Notes: generated by a model not told the origin, from the letters alone. DNA of 64,000 bases from Candidatus Pantoea floridensis (GCF_900215435.1 NZ_OCMY01000001.1:682001-746000); one strand, 5' to 3'; positions 10,733-19,609 are shown, counted from the stretch's first letter. A program made the numbers and translations.

Positions 10733-11503
10733 CTAGATAAAGCGGCTGAGAAAGGCCTGCGTCCGCGGATGCTGTGGATTGCCAATCACCTGTTCTGGCG
10801 CGCCCTGCTCCACCACCACGCCGCCATCCATAAATACCACGCGATCGGCTGCTTCACGCGCAAAACCAATTTCATGCGTGACCACAATCATGGTTAAGCC
10901 TTGATCGGCTAAGGTCCGCATGGTGGCTAGCACTTCGCCAACCAACTCAGGATCGAGCGCCGAGGTGGGCTCATCAAATAGCATCAGCGCCGGTTTTATC
11001 GCCAGCGCACGAGCAATGGCCACGCGCTGCTGCTGCCCGCCTGAAAGATGACGCGGCCAGGCATCCGCTTTATCACTCAATCCCACCGTAGCGAGCAGTT
11101 CGCGTGCATGCTTTAGCGCGTCTTGCCGTGGAAACTTGTGCACGCCAATCGGCGCCTCAATGATATTTTGCAGCACCGTCATATGCGGATAGAGATTGAA
11201 CTGCTGAAATACCATGCCAATTTTCTGACGCTGATGCGCAATTTTACGCGCCGATAAACGGTGCAAGATGCCACGTTTAAGTTCGTAACCGATCTGATCC
11301 TCACCAACCATGATCGAACCGGCATTCATGTCCTCCAGATGGTTAATGCAGCGCAGGAAAGTCGATTTACCCGAACCTGACGGCCCCAGAATCACCACCA
11401 CTTCGCCAGGAAACACATCGAGATCAATGCCTTTCAGCACTTCATTATCGCCATAACTCTTCTGCACATTACGTGCTCGCACCAGCGGCTGAACCTGATT
11501 CAT
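10733..11503 (-). CDS. Amino-acid-type ABC transporter ATP-binding protein
   Basis: This is the ATPase of a polar-amino-acid (HisP/GlnQ type) importer. The 256-residue protein has Walker [10 protein letters not shown] near residue 40, the Q-loop, the signature [15 protein letters not shown], Walker [13 protein letters not shown] and the switch histidine in VTHEIGFA. It overlaps the permease gene by four bases (ATGA), so the two are translationally coupled. The substrate cannot be read from the ATPase. It is the last gene of the minus-strand operon that starts at 15118. Confidence 0.93.
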   Translation of the reverse strand: MNQVQPLVRARNVQKSYGDNEVLKGIDLDVFPGEVVVILGPSGSGKSTFLRCINHLEDMNAGSIMVGEDQIGYELKRGILHRLSARKIAHQRQKIGMVFQQFNLYPHMTVLQNIIEAPIGVHKFPRQDALKHARELLATVGLSDKADAWPRHLSGGQQQRVAIARALAIKPALMLFDEPTSALDPELVGEVLATMRTLADQGLTMIVVTHEIGFAREAADRVVFMDGGVVVEQGAPEQVIGNPQHPRTQAFLSRFI

Positions 11504-12459
11504 ACATCCTCCTTCAACCGCTGTGCGACGGCCGGTGTTGGATCGTTTGCCACGTTGCGGCGTTTATTCATCACTCTGCGCGTAGTGCCGCGTGCGTAGT
11601 AACGTTCAATCGCGGATTGGCCCACGTTGAGAATAGAGGTGATAAACAGATACCAAATCACCGCCACCATCAGCATCGGGATAATTTCAAAGGTGCGGTT
11701 ATAGACAGCCTGCACCGAATACAACAGATCGCCCATGGCGATCACGCTCACCAGCGACGTGGCTTTGATCATGCTGATCAGCTGATTGCCCGTCGGTGGA
11801 ATAATCGAACGCATCGCCTGCGGGATAATGACACGGCGTAACGCACGGCTGCGGCTCATGCCAAACGCCTGCGTGGTTTCCACCTGACCGTTATCCACAG
11901 ATAGCAAGCCCGCGCGAATGATTTCGGCCATGTACGCCGCTTCATTAAGCGCCAGCCCGGCAATCGCGGCGGTGAGTGGCGTAATCAGATCGTTGGTGTT
12001 CCAGCTGGCAAAGGTGATATCCGTCCAGGGAACACTGATTGAAAGTGTAGGAAATAGCGTCGACAGGTTGTACCAGAAAATCAGTTGCACCAGCAGCGGC
12101 GTACCGCGGAAAAACCAGATATAGAGCGACGCTATGCCACTCAGCAATCTGTTTTCCGATAGTCGCCAGACACCGAGTAACAATCCCAGTAGCGTGCCGA
12201 GAATCATCGACACCACCGTCAAGCCAAGCGTGACCTGTAGCCCCTTCATTACCGAACCTTCGGTAAACCACTGCAGCACCACTTTCCATTCGAAATTGGG
12301 GTTAGTCGCCACCAGCCAGAGGAAATCAGCGGCGATAACCAGCACCACAATCCATGAGATCCAGCGCCCATACGTGGGTGCACTGCGGGCGAAAGCCACA
12401 TCGCGCTGCTGCACGTCGGCCTTATCCCTGGCTCGCGAATTGTTGGTGATGAGACTCAT
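11500..12459 (-). CDS. Amino-acid-type ABC transporter permease
   Basis: This 319-residue inner-membrane protein belongs to the HisM/GlnP permease family. An N-terminal arm of about 30 residues precedes five or more membrane helices. The ATPase-contact EAA loop is clear: [20 protein letters not shown], followed by the conserved [19 protein letters not shown] region. It overlaps both neighbours by four bases. Only one permease gene is present, so the channel should be a homodimer. Confidence 0.92.
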   Translation of the reverse strand: MSLITNNSRARDKADVQQRDVAFARSAPTYGRWISWIVVLVIAADFLWLVATNPNFEWKVVLQWFTEGSVMKGLQVTLGLTVVSMILGTLLGLLLGVWRLSENRLLSGIASLYIWFFRGTPLLVQLIFWYNLSTLFPTLSISVPWTDITFASWNTNDLITPLTAAIAGLALNEAAYMAEIIRAGLLSVDNGQVETTQAFGMSRSRALRRVIIPQAMRSIIPPTGNQLISMIKATSLVSVIAMGDLLYSVQAVYNRTFEIIPMLMVAVIWYLFITSILNVGQSAIERYYARGTTRRVMNKRRNVANDPTPAVAQRLKEDV

Positions 12460-13343
12460 TTTGCCGCCCCTTGCGCCAGGTTACGACCTGGTTGCTGTAA
12501 TACGTTACCGTCTAGTTTCCACTTCTTCATGATCGCCGCGTAAGTGCCGTTGCTAAACAGCTCTTTGTACGCGTCCAGTACCACGTTCCCCAGTTCCGAA
12601 CCTTTCGGCACCACGGTGCCCTGGAAAATATCGCCAAAGCCGTTTTTCTTGCCTTTGCCCGATAATTCCAGTTGACCGTTAGCCTGCTCGATAAAGTAAG
12701 TCAGCGGCGCCTGTGATGAGAAGAACGCATCGGAACGTTTAGACCGAACGGCTAAAATCGACGAAGGCTGATCGGTAAACGATTGCACGACCACTGCCGG
12801 TTTACCCGCCGCAACACAGGCATCTGACTGCTTGCGAATCACCTGTTCAGCTGAACCGGCTGCCATTACCGCAATGCGCTTGCCGCAGGTATCTTCCAGC
12901 CCGTTGATCTTTGAGGGATTACCTTTCTGTACGCCAAACACCACAAACTCCTGCACAAAATCGATAAAGTCGACCTTCTGCTGACGATCCGGATAATCAC
13001 CAATGGGGCCAATCGCCATTTGATAGCGGCCAGAATTGATGCCGGTGAGCACACCGGATAGCCCGCTCACGGTTGCATGCTCTATCTTCACGCCCAACAG
13101 CTGCGCCAGCGCTTCGGTCAGATCGGCGGATGCGCCGTCCATTGTGTGCGGCCCATTAACGATTTCATACGGAGGAAAAGATCCGTTATTTACTGAGATC
13201 ATCTTTCCACTGCGCTTAATTTCCGCTGGCAGGCGATCGTGCAGTGCCTGATCCATTTTTTGCGCAGGAATAGCCTCCGCGGCCTGAGCGAAACAGGCCG
13301 TCAGACCTAATGAAAGCGCGATGGCGGTAGCAAAAGTTTTCAT
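12456..13343 (-). CDS. ABC transporter substrate-binding protein (SBP_bac_3 family)
   Basis: This is the periplasmic solute-binding protein of the importer. From the ATG at 13343 the N-terminus MKTFATAIALSLGLTACFAQ reads as a clean Sec signal peptide, preceded by GGGGA at good spacing. An upstream in-frame ATG at 13361 would add six residues and directly abut the preceding stop, so it cannot be excluded. The mature part has the two-lobed polar amino-acid-binding fold with FPPYE and GAIG-like segments. The ligand is unknown; the neighbouring amidase gene points to an amide or amino-acid-like compound. Confidence 0.88.
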   Translation of the reverse strand: MKTFATAIALSLGLTACFAQAAEAIPAQKMDQALHDRLPAEIKRSGKMISVNNGSFPPYEIVNGPHTMDGASADLTEALAQLLGVKIEHATVSGLSGVLTGINSGRYQMAIGPIGDYPDRQQKVDFIDFVQEFVVFGVQKGNPSKINGLEDTCGKRIAVMAAGSAEQVIRKQSDACVAAGKPAVVVQSFTDQPSSILAVRSKRSDAFFSSQAPLTYFIEQANGQLELSGKGKKNGFGDIFQGTVVPKGSELGNVVLDAYKELFSNGTYAAIMKKWKLDGNVLQQPGRNLAQGAAK

Positions 13344-13361
13344 CAGTCGATTCCCCAGCAT

Positions 13362-14156
13362 TCAAAGTGGTTTAAGTTCAGGACGCGCAAAACAGCGATT
13401 TTCCAGCACCGGCAGCACACTGCGCGCATAGGCGATGCGCTGTGGATCGAGATCGGCAAACACCAGTGCGGCCGATTCAGGTGCTTTGGCTATCGCTACG
13501 CCGAGGGGATCGATCACCAGGCTGTTACCGATATTGCGTGGACCACATTCGCCCACCGCCACCATGTAACAGGTATTTTCCAGCGCCCGCGCTGTGGTCA
13601 GTAACTCCCAATGCATCTCTTTCAGCGGGCCTTTCACCCACGCGGCCGGCAGCACCAACACCTCGGCGCCATCCAGCACTAAACGGCGCGCCAGCTCCGG
13701 GAAGCGCACGTCATAACAGGTCATCAGGCCCACTTTCATGCCGGCTACTTCGACCAGCGGCGGAATTTCTCGTCCGGGGTTAACACGCTGTGACTCCTGC
13801 ATGGCAAAAGCATCGTACAGATGCAGCTTGACGTACTTTGCGATGATTTCACCGTTGCGGATGGCGATCAGCACGTTCAGCGCTTTCTCTCCTTCGGTCG
13901 GCACATGCACGCTCATCATGGTGGTGAGCATGTTGCCTTTGCTGACAGCCAGCAGCTGCGTAACGAAAGGACCATCAAGCGGCTGCGCGGCTTTCAGTAC
14001 CAGATCGGGATCGGCGATATCGCGCGCCAGCACGCCCTCTGGCAGTACCAGCAGATCCGCGCCACCCGCCAGCGCCTTATTCATCAATCCGATGCAAATA
14101 TCGGTGTTTTCTTGCCATTCACGGCTGACGGCAAATTGCCCCATTGCGACTTTCAT
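13362..14156 (-). CDS. ybeM: Carbon-nitrogen hydrolase, YbeM/Nit1-like (deaminated glutathione amidase family)
   Basis: The 264-residue protein is a nitrilase-superfamily amidase closely resembling E. coli YbeM along its whole length. The Glu-Lys-Cys triad is present in LVLPEGVLARD, YVKLHLYDAF and LMTCYDVRFPEL. YbeM homologues hydrolyse deaminated glutathione, a repair reaction. In E. coli ybeM is also next to tatE, so the locus is ancestral, but here the gene sits inside an ABC-transporter operon, two bases from its upstream neighbour. That context suggests a role in using an imported amide as well as, or instead of, repair. Confidence 0.87.
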   Translation of the reverse strand: MKVAMGQFAVSREWQENTDICIGLMNKALAGGADLLVLPEGVLARDIADPDLVLKAAQPLDGPFVTQLLAVSKGNMLTTMMSVHVPTEGEKALNVLIAIRNGEIIAKYVKLHLYDAFAMQESQRVNPGREIPPLVEVAGMKVGLMTCYDVRFPELARRLVLDGAEVLVLPAAWVKGPLKEMHWELLTTARALENTCYMVAVGECGPRNIGNSLVIDPLGVAIAKAPESAALVFADLDPQRIAYARSVLPVLENRCFARPELKPL

Positions 14157-14158
14157 GA

Positions 14159-15118
14159 TTATTCTCCTCGTGCCGCCGCCGGAAAGATCGCCTCTGGCGT
14201 TAGCAATGTTTTCGTTAGGCTTTGCTGGAATAGCTCATTAGCAAAGTCGGCAATCATCTTTTTGTTAGCGGCAAAGCCGTTTTGATTCCAGTCGGCAGGT
14301 AATTCCTGCGCGGTACGTCGCAAATCATCCAGCAGCCACGGCGTGGTATCCGCGTATTTTTCGCGCTTCTTCATCCACATATGGTAGGAGCGATCGATAA
14401 TCTCGCTCAGTGCCTGGGGCAGCCAGGGATGCGCGTCTGCCAATGCAGGTTTTATTGCCAGGATATGAATGCCTGGCACGTAACCAACACGATTAAAGTA
14501 GTCACGCTCAGCAGCGGCGAAATCTAGCTGCAGCTGGCGCAGCCCTGAATCGGCAAGGAAAAAACCTTCCGGCATAAACGGCGTGAATACCGCATCCAGC
14601 TCGCCCGTTTTCAGCAGGTCGATCAGTGGACGCTCCCCCGGCGCTGGCTCGATGCGACCCGGACGACCAAAACCGGCCAGGCGATCGACAACAGGATGTT
14701 CCGCCGTCAAACGCCCGGCAAACCAGTAGGCATCATCGATCTCAACACCCGCTTCACGCAGTACGGTGCGCGTCCAGGTGTTGCCGGAATCCTGCCATCC
14801 CGTCACGCCAATCTTTTTACCCTTCAACTGTGCAGGCGAAGTAAGCGGGCTCTCACGCGTGGTGATGATGCAGCGCTGACGGAAACCGCGCATGAGAAAA
14901 TGCGGTAATCCCAGCAATGAGGAGTCGCCTTTCGCGCGGGCCTGAGCAAAGCGGCTGAACGACACTTCACCCGCATCATATTGATCGCTGGTTGCCAGGT
15001 TATCAACCAATGTGCCCACGCGATCAATTTCCAGCGAAAACCCTTCTGGCTTGATGTCGCCAAGTGCCAGCGGGGTGAAGTAATCCCAGTCACGCACCGC
15101 CAGTCTAATGGTTACCAT
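14159..15118 (-). CDS. NMT1/PhtD-like substrate-binding-fold protein without a signal peptide
   Basis: This 319-residue protein resembles the ABC-type solute-binding fold of the NMT1/ThiY and 4,5-dihydroxyphthalate decarboxylase groups. It starts VTIRLAVRDWDYFTPLALGD and carries the LKGKKIGVTGWQDSGNTW segment. No signal peptide is visible, so it is probably cytoplasmic and could be an enzyme or sensor rather than a transport receptor. It is the first gene of the five-gene operon and diverges from the MocR regulator, implying it acts in the regulated pathway. The exact reaction is not readable. Confidence 0.7.
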   Translation of the reverse strand: MVTIRLAVRDWDYFTPLALGDIKPEGFSLEIDRVGTLVDNLATSDQYDAGEVSFSRFAQARAKGDSSLLGLPHFLMRGFRQRCIITTRESPLTSPAQLKGKKIGVTGWQDSGNTWTRTVLREAGVEIDDAYWFAGRLTAEHPVVDRLAGFGRPGRIEPAPGERPLIDLLKTGELDAVFTPFMPEGFFLADSGLRQLQLDFAAAERDYFNRVGYVPGIHILAIKPALADAHPWLPQALSEIIDRSYHMWMKKREKYADTTPWLLDDLRRTAQELPADWNQNGFAANKKMIADFANELFQQSLTKTLLTPEAIFPAAARGE

Positions 15119-15214
15119 AGTTATGCTTTCCCCGTCTGTTTTGCCAGCCTTATAGCTGTGATGGTTTTTGCAGCAAATAGTGCTTGAATTTGAGTCTAAA
15201 ACGCGAATACTAAT

Positions 15215-15244
15215 CTGAACAATCTATTATTTGTTACTGAACAA
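15215..15244. promoter_or_regulatory. Candidate operator: direct repeats between MocR gene and ABC operon
   Basis: CTGAACAA occurs twice (15215-15222 and 15237-15244), 22 bases apart, about two helical turns. Between them TTGTT (15231-15235) forms an inverted pair with the second AACAA. The pair lies just before the MocR ATG at 15256 and 97-126 bases before the divergent operon. MocR regulators often bind direct repeats, so autoregulation and control of the operon are plausible. This is inference from the repeats alone. Confidence 0.4.
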
Positions 15245-15255
15245 AGGATTTTCTT

Positions 15256-16611
15256 ATGACGCAAATTGTGGATTTGGCGTGGCTGAGTCAGCACATCACT
15301 GATGCTTCGGTGAAAGGCATTACGCATGCCACATCAACCTTGATTCGCGATGGCGAGATTGCTGTGGGCATGCAAATGCCCGCCGTGCGTGAGCTGGCAG
15401 AACGATTGGGGGTGAGTCCGGCCACCGTGTCGGCGGCCTGGGCGCAGCTAAAAAAGCAGAAAGTGCTGGCGGGGAAAGGCCGCAGCGGTGTGTGGGTGAG
15501 CGGCAATAGTGTGATGCCGCGCCCTATACGTTTCGAGAAAATTGGCAATTACGGTGAAAATGTTCGGGCATCATTGGCAATGGCTTCGCCCGATCCGTCC
15601 CTGCTGCCAGATCTGCGTCAGGCGATGCTGGCAGGCCTTGCCTCCCCTCAGTTGAACAGCTATCAACGTGAGGCGATTTCCCCCCAGTTGCAGACCGCGA
15701 TTACGCCACGTTGGCCTTATCCCGCTGAAGCCTGGCTGGCAACCGATGGCGGATTTGATGCCATGAATCTGATTGTGCAAACGTTGCTATCACCAGGCGA
15801 TCGCGTGGTCATTGAAGATCCTACCGCCACACGTCTGCTGGATATTCTCGACAATATCGGTGCGGAAATACTGCCGCTGCCGTGCGATGAACAAGGACCG
15901 ATAGCCACCGCTCTCGCTACGCTACTGCAAAAATCTCCGGCGATGTTTATCTATCAGCCCCGTACCCATTCAGCCACCGGACACAGCGTCAGCCAGCGGC
16001 GTAGCGCCGAGTTAGCCCGCGTGCTGGCGAACAGCACAACTATCATCGTGGAGGACGATGGTATTGGCGATCTATCGAGATGGCCAGTATGGAGCCTTGG
16101 CTTCCACTACCCCGAGCGCGTGCTGCACGTACACTCGTTTTCCAAAGCGTATGGCCCGGATTTGCGTCTGGCGGTGCTGTCTGGTACTTCAGAAATGGTG
16201 AAACGTTTACAGGCCTGGCGTAACTTTGGCGTTAGCTGGACCAGCCGTATTCTGCAGGATGCCGTGGCGTGGATGCTCAATGATGAAGATACTCAGCAGC
16301 GTGTTCAGCATGCGAGGGCCACCTATGCGCAGCGTCGTCAACAGTTGCTGGCCGCGTTGGCGAAACGAGGACTTCTCCTCGAGGAACGCGATGGATTGAG
16401 CGTGTGGATCCCCGTGCAATCTGAACAATACGCGATGATCACGCTGGCAGCACGTGGCATTGCCGTGCTGCCAGGCGAACGCTGTAGTATCAATAGCAGG
16501 CAATTCATTCGCGTCAGCGCGGCGCTGCTACCTTTCGCACAACTTGACAGTATCGCCGACGCCATCGTGATTGCCAGCGGCCGTGAACTCAATCTTAGCT
16601 CAGAGCTTTAA
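15256..16611 (+). CDS. MocR-type (GntR-HTH/aminotransferase) PLP-dependent transcriptional regulator
   Basis: The 451-residue protein joins an N-terminal GntR winged helix (about residues 15-85, with AVRELAERLGVSPATVSAAW) to a fold-type I aminotransferase domain. The PLP lysine is in HSFSKAYGPDLRL, and QPRTHSATGHS corresponds to the substrate-loop region. It reads divergently from the ABC/amidase operon and is its likely regulator, perhaps sensing an amino compound through PLP. Its 3' end overlaps the convergent GNAT gene by 17 bases. Confidence 0.9.
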   Translation: MTQIVDLAWLSQHITDASVKGITHATSTLIRDGEIAVGMQMPAVRELAERLGVSPATVSAAWAQLKKQKVLAGKGRSGVWVSGNSVMPRPIRFEKIGNYGENVRASLAMASPDPSLLPDLRQAMLAGLASPQLNSYQREAISPQLQTAITPRWPYPAEAWLATDGGFDAMNLIVQTLLSPGDRVVIEDPTATRLLDILDNIGAEILPLPCDEQGPIATALATLLQKSPAMFIYQPRTHSATGHSVSQRRSAELARVLANSTTIIVEDDGIGDLSRWPVWSLGFHYPERVLHVHSFSKAYGPDLRLAVLSGTSEMVKRLQAWRNFGVSWTSRILQDAVAWMLNDEDTQQRVQHARATYAQRRQQLLAALAKRGLLLEERDGLSVWIPVQSEQYAMITLAARGIAVLPGERCSINSRQFIRVSAALLPFAQLDSIADAIVIASGRELNLSSEL

Positions 16612-17020
16612 TGTGGTAGCGCGGAGACTCCACATAACCTTCGCGTGCATAGAACTGATTAGCTTTAAGGCGTGAAGAGTGGCAATGCACTTCCATACGG
16701 TCACAGCCGTGCGAACGCGCCAGCTGTTCAGCATGATTCAACAATTGCTGGCCACTGCCCTTACTGCGTTCGCCTTCGGCAATACAGAAATAGCTGATGC
16801 GGGCAAAATCGCCGGCCAACGCCAGTTGAGGAATAAAATGAAGTGAAAGAAAACCCAAGACCTGGCTGCCATGTTCAGCGACCAGCAATATTTCGTCTGG
16901 ATGATGACAAAGCTGCTCCAGACGCTTATCAATAAACCCTTCCGTCGCGCTGTAGCCTAATTCGGTTAGCAACGCACTCAACGCAAAACTGTCTTTTGCC
17001 TCTGCCTGACGTATGTTCAT
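16595..17020 (-). CDS. GNAT family N-acetyltransferase
   Basis: The start at 17020 is chosen because AGGAGG lies four bases upstream of this ATG; a longer frame from 17035 would include the ribosome-binding site itself. The 141-residue product begins MNIRQAEAKDSFALSALL and has the acetyl-CoA-binding signature in EGERSKGSGQQLLNHAEQLA. It ends with the usual FYAREGYVESPRYHIKAL. The substrate is unknown. It converges with the MocR gene and overlaps it by 17 bases. Confidence 0.88.
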   Translation of the reverse strand: MNIRQAEAKDSFALSALLTELGYSATEGFIDKRLEQLCHHPDEILLVAEHGSQVLGFLSLHFIPQLALAGDFARISYFCIAEGERSKGSGQQLLNHAEQLARSHGCDRMEVHCHSSRLKANQFYAREGYVESPRYHIKALS

Positions 17021-17222
17021 CCTGCCTCCTGACATTTCCCTGAGCAGTTATATAGCGTTGCCAGCGAAAAATCTGCAAGTAAGGATTGTTGTAGGGTTGT
17101 TACGGGAATTATCTGTGAGATGCGCCGCAGAATCTGCCTTGTCATAGTAACGTCATGTCGGCTTAAGGCTGGCTTAATCTGGGACTGCCATGCTGTGGAA
17201 AATCACTCTCTGAGGCAAGAAA

Positions 17223-17321
17223 ATGAAGAATCTGGTTCCACATGATTTTAACGAGTTAATGGCGCTCAGCGTCAGTACGCTCGCCGTGGTTGCATGGATG
17301 ATTCTCTGGTGGCAGGCATAA
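17223..17321 (+). CDS. Small predicted membrane protein, 32 residues
   Basis: ATG at 17223 follows GAGG at good spacing. The product is 32 residues with a polar N-terminal third (MKNLVPHDFNELM) and one hydrophobic segment (ALSVSTLAVVAWMILWWQA) running to the C-terminus. A bidirectional terminator begins directly after its stop, which supports a real short transcript. I do not recognise it as a named family. It lies between the GNAT gene and cspE. Confidence 0.55.
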   Translation: MKNLVPHDFNELMALSVSTLAVVAWMILWWQA

Positions 17322-17327
17322 AAAAAA

Positions 17328-17347
17328 CCCGCCATTAGGCGGGTTTT
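17328..17347. terminator. Bidirectional terminator between the small membrane ORF and cspE
   Basis: CCCGCC (17328-17333) pairs with GGCGGG (17338-17343) around ATTA. The stem is flanked by an A-run on the left and TTTT on the right, so it can terminate both convergent transcripts. Confidence 0.85.
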
Positions 17348-17365
17348 CAGAATTCGAACTGTTAA

Positions 17366-17575
17366 TTACAGTGCGATAACGTTAGCAGCTGATGGGCCTT
17401 TAGCGCCGTCAGTGATTTCGAACTCAACGCGTTGACCTTCAGCCAGAGTTTTGAAACCGTTGCTGTTGATAGCAGAGAAGTGTACGAACACATCTTTGCT
17501 GCCATCTTCTGGAGTAATGAAACCGAAGCCTTTCGACTCATTAAACCACTTTACGTTACCTTTGATCTTAGACAT
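17366..17575 (-). CDS. cspE: Cold-shock-family RNA chaperone CspE
   Basis: CspE melts RNA secondary structure and acts as a transcription antiterminator. The 69-residue protein is nearly identical to E. coli CspE, with RNP1 KGFGFI at residues 15-20 and RNP2 VFVHF at 29-33. cspE-pagP adjacency is conserved from E. coli, although the intervening crcB of that locus is not present here. The leader upstream of the ATG is AT-rich, as is usual for csp genes. Confidence 0.96.
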   Translation of the reverse strand: MSKIKGNVKWFNESKGFGFITPEDGSKDVFVHFSAINSNGFKTLAEGQRVEFEITDGAKGPSAANVIAL

Positions 17576-17725
17576 CTATATTACCTTTACATGAAAAAAG
17601 GACACTAAACTGTGTCGACGTCTAGTACAGCAATTGCGGTGACATTTGTCCAGTGCGATTTGATGAAAAAGTGATAAATATTGATTTTTTGCGTCCTGAT
17701 CACACTTTCTGCGCATCGCTAACGC

Positions 17726-18298
17726 TTAAAACTCCACCCTCAACCAGGCAAAGTAAACGTTGCCGTTATTGTGCGTTCCAGGAATATACGTCATCTGGAA
17801 CGTCGCAGGTCCATATCCGATTGATGCCAAAGGTAAAATAAAGGGAACGGGAATATATTTCCAATTATCCCTCGCCGTCACGCCTACGGTATAACCTGCG
17901 CCCAGATGAAAATCTTGATTGTTTAAGGGTCGCCAGGTGGCCTCCCAGCCGTAGCCGGTTATCGGCTCCCATTTGTTAAAAGAGTCTTTAAATGCCATGG
18001 CATAGATGCCGTGCCAATTACCCTTTTCATCCCAGCGCGATACACCAGCACCCGCGCCCCAGGGACGTTCATTGTATTTTTTGATGTGTCTGTCGTCGTA
18101 AGTCCAACGATTATGCCAGGTGATTGCAGGTAAATAAAAATCGTAATTCTGCGGTTGTGACCATGTTTGGGAAACATTGTCGCTGAAAGTACTCCAGCCA
18201 GATTTAACGGCTTGCGATGTGGTTTCTGCTGATGCCGAAAACGAGACCGATGAGGTCAAAATACAACCCAACAGGGCTGCAGAAATTTGCCGATTCAC
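17726..18298 (-). CDS. pagP: Lipid A palmitoyltransferase PagP
   Basis: PagP is an eight-stranded outer-membrane barrel that transfers palmitate from phospholipids to lipid A, protecting against cationic peptides. The 190-residue precursor has a signal peptide ending near SASA-ET, then an amphipathic helix and the barrel. The catalytic residues are visible: His62 in TWHNRW, and Asp105-Ser106 in AFKDSFNKW. The C-terminus ends in the outer-membrane signature FAWLRVEF. I could not make out a clear PhoP box upstream. Confidence 0.95.
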   Translation of the reverse strand: MNRQISAALLGCILTSSVSFSASAETTSQAVKSGWSTFSDNVSQTWSQPQNYDFYLPAITWHNRWTYDDRHIKKYNERPWGAGAGVSRWDEKGNWHGIYAMAFKDSFNKWEPITGYGWEATWRPLNNQDFHLGAGYTVGVTARDNWKYIPVPFILPLASIGYGPATFQMTYIPGTHNNGNVYFAWLRVEF

Positions 18299-18697
18299 AA
18301 CGATATTTCCTATGGGTCATTCTAAAACTTCAGCCCCACAGCGATGAGGTTTTCGTCTACATGCAGAACTGAGTTTTTATTTTAATGTGCTGAAAGTGTA
18401 TTAAAAAAAAGACGCCACTCTCTCCAGGCCTTTTCTTGTTTCTTAAACATTCGAGCGGTTAATTTTGCCTTAAGAAGAAGAAGTGATTTGAAAGGGCAGG
18501 TAAACGAATGAGTGATATGGCTTTATGTACAAAAAATGCAAACTCTGAGAAACGGTCACATGGTGCAACCATATTGTATTCAACAAGTTAGAGAGAATTA
18601 TTCACGCGCAGAATAAATTAATAAAATTTAACATTTGAACTCAGCGCACGAATAAGATAAATCTCGACTTTCCAGGACGGAGAGGGAAGGAACAAAG
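18299..18697. other. Intergenic region between pagP and the zinc-ribbon gene
   Basis: About 400 AT-rich bases. It must hold the pagP promoter on the minus strand and the promoter of the next gene on the plus strand, but no consensus pair stands out. A 27-codon frame at 18508-18591 has only a weak ribosome-binding site and was not accepted. No repeat or stable hairpin was noticed. Confidence 0.5.
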
Positions 18698-18883
18698 ATG
18701 ACGATTCGTTGCAGCCGCTGTGGTTGCGCTAAATTCTTTTACACTTCATACCATCGTGAAAAGGTGGATTTGCCAGACCATCATGGGGCCTGTTGTGCAC
18801 AATGTTATAAGCCGCTGAATCTCGCCGATATCTGTGAATTAGTGATGGACGATCAGAATGCCACTAAAGCCTGTGCCGAATAA
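18698..18883 (+). CDS. Small zinc-ribbon-like protein, 61 residues
   Basis: ATG at 18698 follows AAGGA at good spacing. The protein has two Cys pairs, CSRCGC near residues 5-10 and CCAQC near 32-36, in a spacing typical of a small zinc ribbon. The rest is polar with an acidic C-terminus. I do not recognise a named family. The hairpin directly downstream marks the end of a short transcript. A role in nucleic-acid or protein binding would be a guess. Confidence 0.7.
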   Translation: MTIRCSRCGCAKFFYTSYHREKVDLPDHHGACCAQCYKPLNLADICELVMDDQNATKACAE

Positions 18884-18890
18884 AGCATGA

Positions 18891-18908
18891 AGGCACCCGA
18901 AGGTGCCT
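18891..18908 (+). terminator. Hairpin after the zinc-ribbon gene
   Basis: AGGCACC (18891-18897) pairs with GGTGCCT (18902-18908) around a four-base loop, starting 7 bases after the stop. No T-run follows on either strand, so it is a weak terminator or a processing hairpin shared with the convergent yohP transcript. Confidence 0.5.
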
Positions 18909-18915
18909 GTCTATA

Positions 18916-18999
18916 TCAGAAGATAAGTTTAAATACGCCGGTTAAAGTTAATAACCCAACGATGAAGATGATGGCTATGACCCACAGGATTATTTTCAT
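18916..18999 (-). CDS. yohP: Small inner-membrane protein YohP
   Basis: The 27-residue product begins MKIILWVIAIIFIVGLLTLT and ends GVFKLIF. It matches E. coli YohP in length and at most positions as I remember that sequence. YohP is a stress-induced single-span membrane peptide whose mRNA itself localises to the membrane. AAGGAG lies seven bases before the ATG, supporting translation. Confidence 0.82.
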   Translation of the reverse strand: MKIILWVIAIIFIVGLLTLTGVFKLIF

Positions 19000-19258
19000 T
19001 GTTCGCTCCTTCTTGTATGAAAAATAAGGTATCTGTTATCCAGTATAGATGATGATTCTGGTTTCGCTTCCCTCCTTAAACGTGCCCATGCCTATTAACG
19101 CCGCTGCGCTTGTCTGAAAATTAATTTCTGCGAGACAGGTCGCAGCGTTCAATTTTCATCCGCCTTGTTAGTGCATTTACCGCCTATCCACAGTCTAAAC
19201 TTATAGCGCCTGAAGAGGCCTCAATTGTTATCAATGCCTACGTAACAAGGAGATGATT

Positions 19259-19504
19259 ATGAGCACAATTAATACCAGCATGGGGCGTTATAGCCTTAAG
19301 GCAAAGGATTACGGCAACCACATAAGTGGCAGCATTGCCATCAACGATGAAGGTGGTACGCAACTCACCATGCAGGAGTTTGAAGAGCATTATCTTGACG
19401 ATGTCGTCAACAATGTCATTTACCCTATCACGGGTGGGAACCGTGAAATCACGCGTGCACTGCGCGATCAAATGGTCAAAGCGGGCTTCGAACAGCCGCA
19501 CTGA
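19259..19504 (+). CDS. Hypothetical protein, 81 residues
   Basis: The start at 19259 is preferred because AAGGAG lies six bases upstream; the ATG at 19253 directly abuts that site. The protein begins MSTINTSMGRYSLKAKDYGN, then has an acidic stretch (MQEFEEHYLDDVVNNVIYPI) and a basic C-terminal segment (REITRALRDQMVKAGFEQPH). It is soluble with no membrane segment, Cys pairs or known motif. A clear terminator follows, so it is monocistronic. Function unknown. Confidence 0.78.
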   Translation: MSTINTSMGRYSLKAKDYGNHISGSIAINDEGGTQLTMQEFEEHYLDDVVNNVIYPITGGNREITRALRDQMVKAGFEQPH

Positions 19505-19510
19505 GTTTTT

Positions 19511-19532
19511 GGGCCACAGCTTGTGGCCCTTT
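19511..19532 (+). terminator. Rho-independent terminator
   Basis: GGGCCAC (19511-19517) and GTGGCCC (19523-19529) form a seven-base stem with an AGCTT loop, followed by TTTACTT. It ends the 81-residue hypothetical gene. Confidence 0.8.
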
Positions 19533-19609
19533 ACTTAATTTACTGACTTGCGGTTATCGCCGTTTTCGTCGCAGGATGCGTTATTGACCATGATAAGGAG
19601 ATTAACCGC

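Noticed and set aside
18508..18591. 27-codon plus-strand frame
   Set aside because: Weak ribosome-binding site, no conserved feature, polar random-like product.
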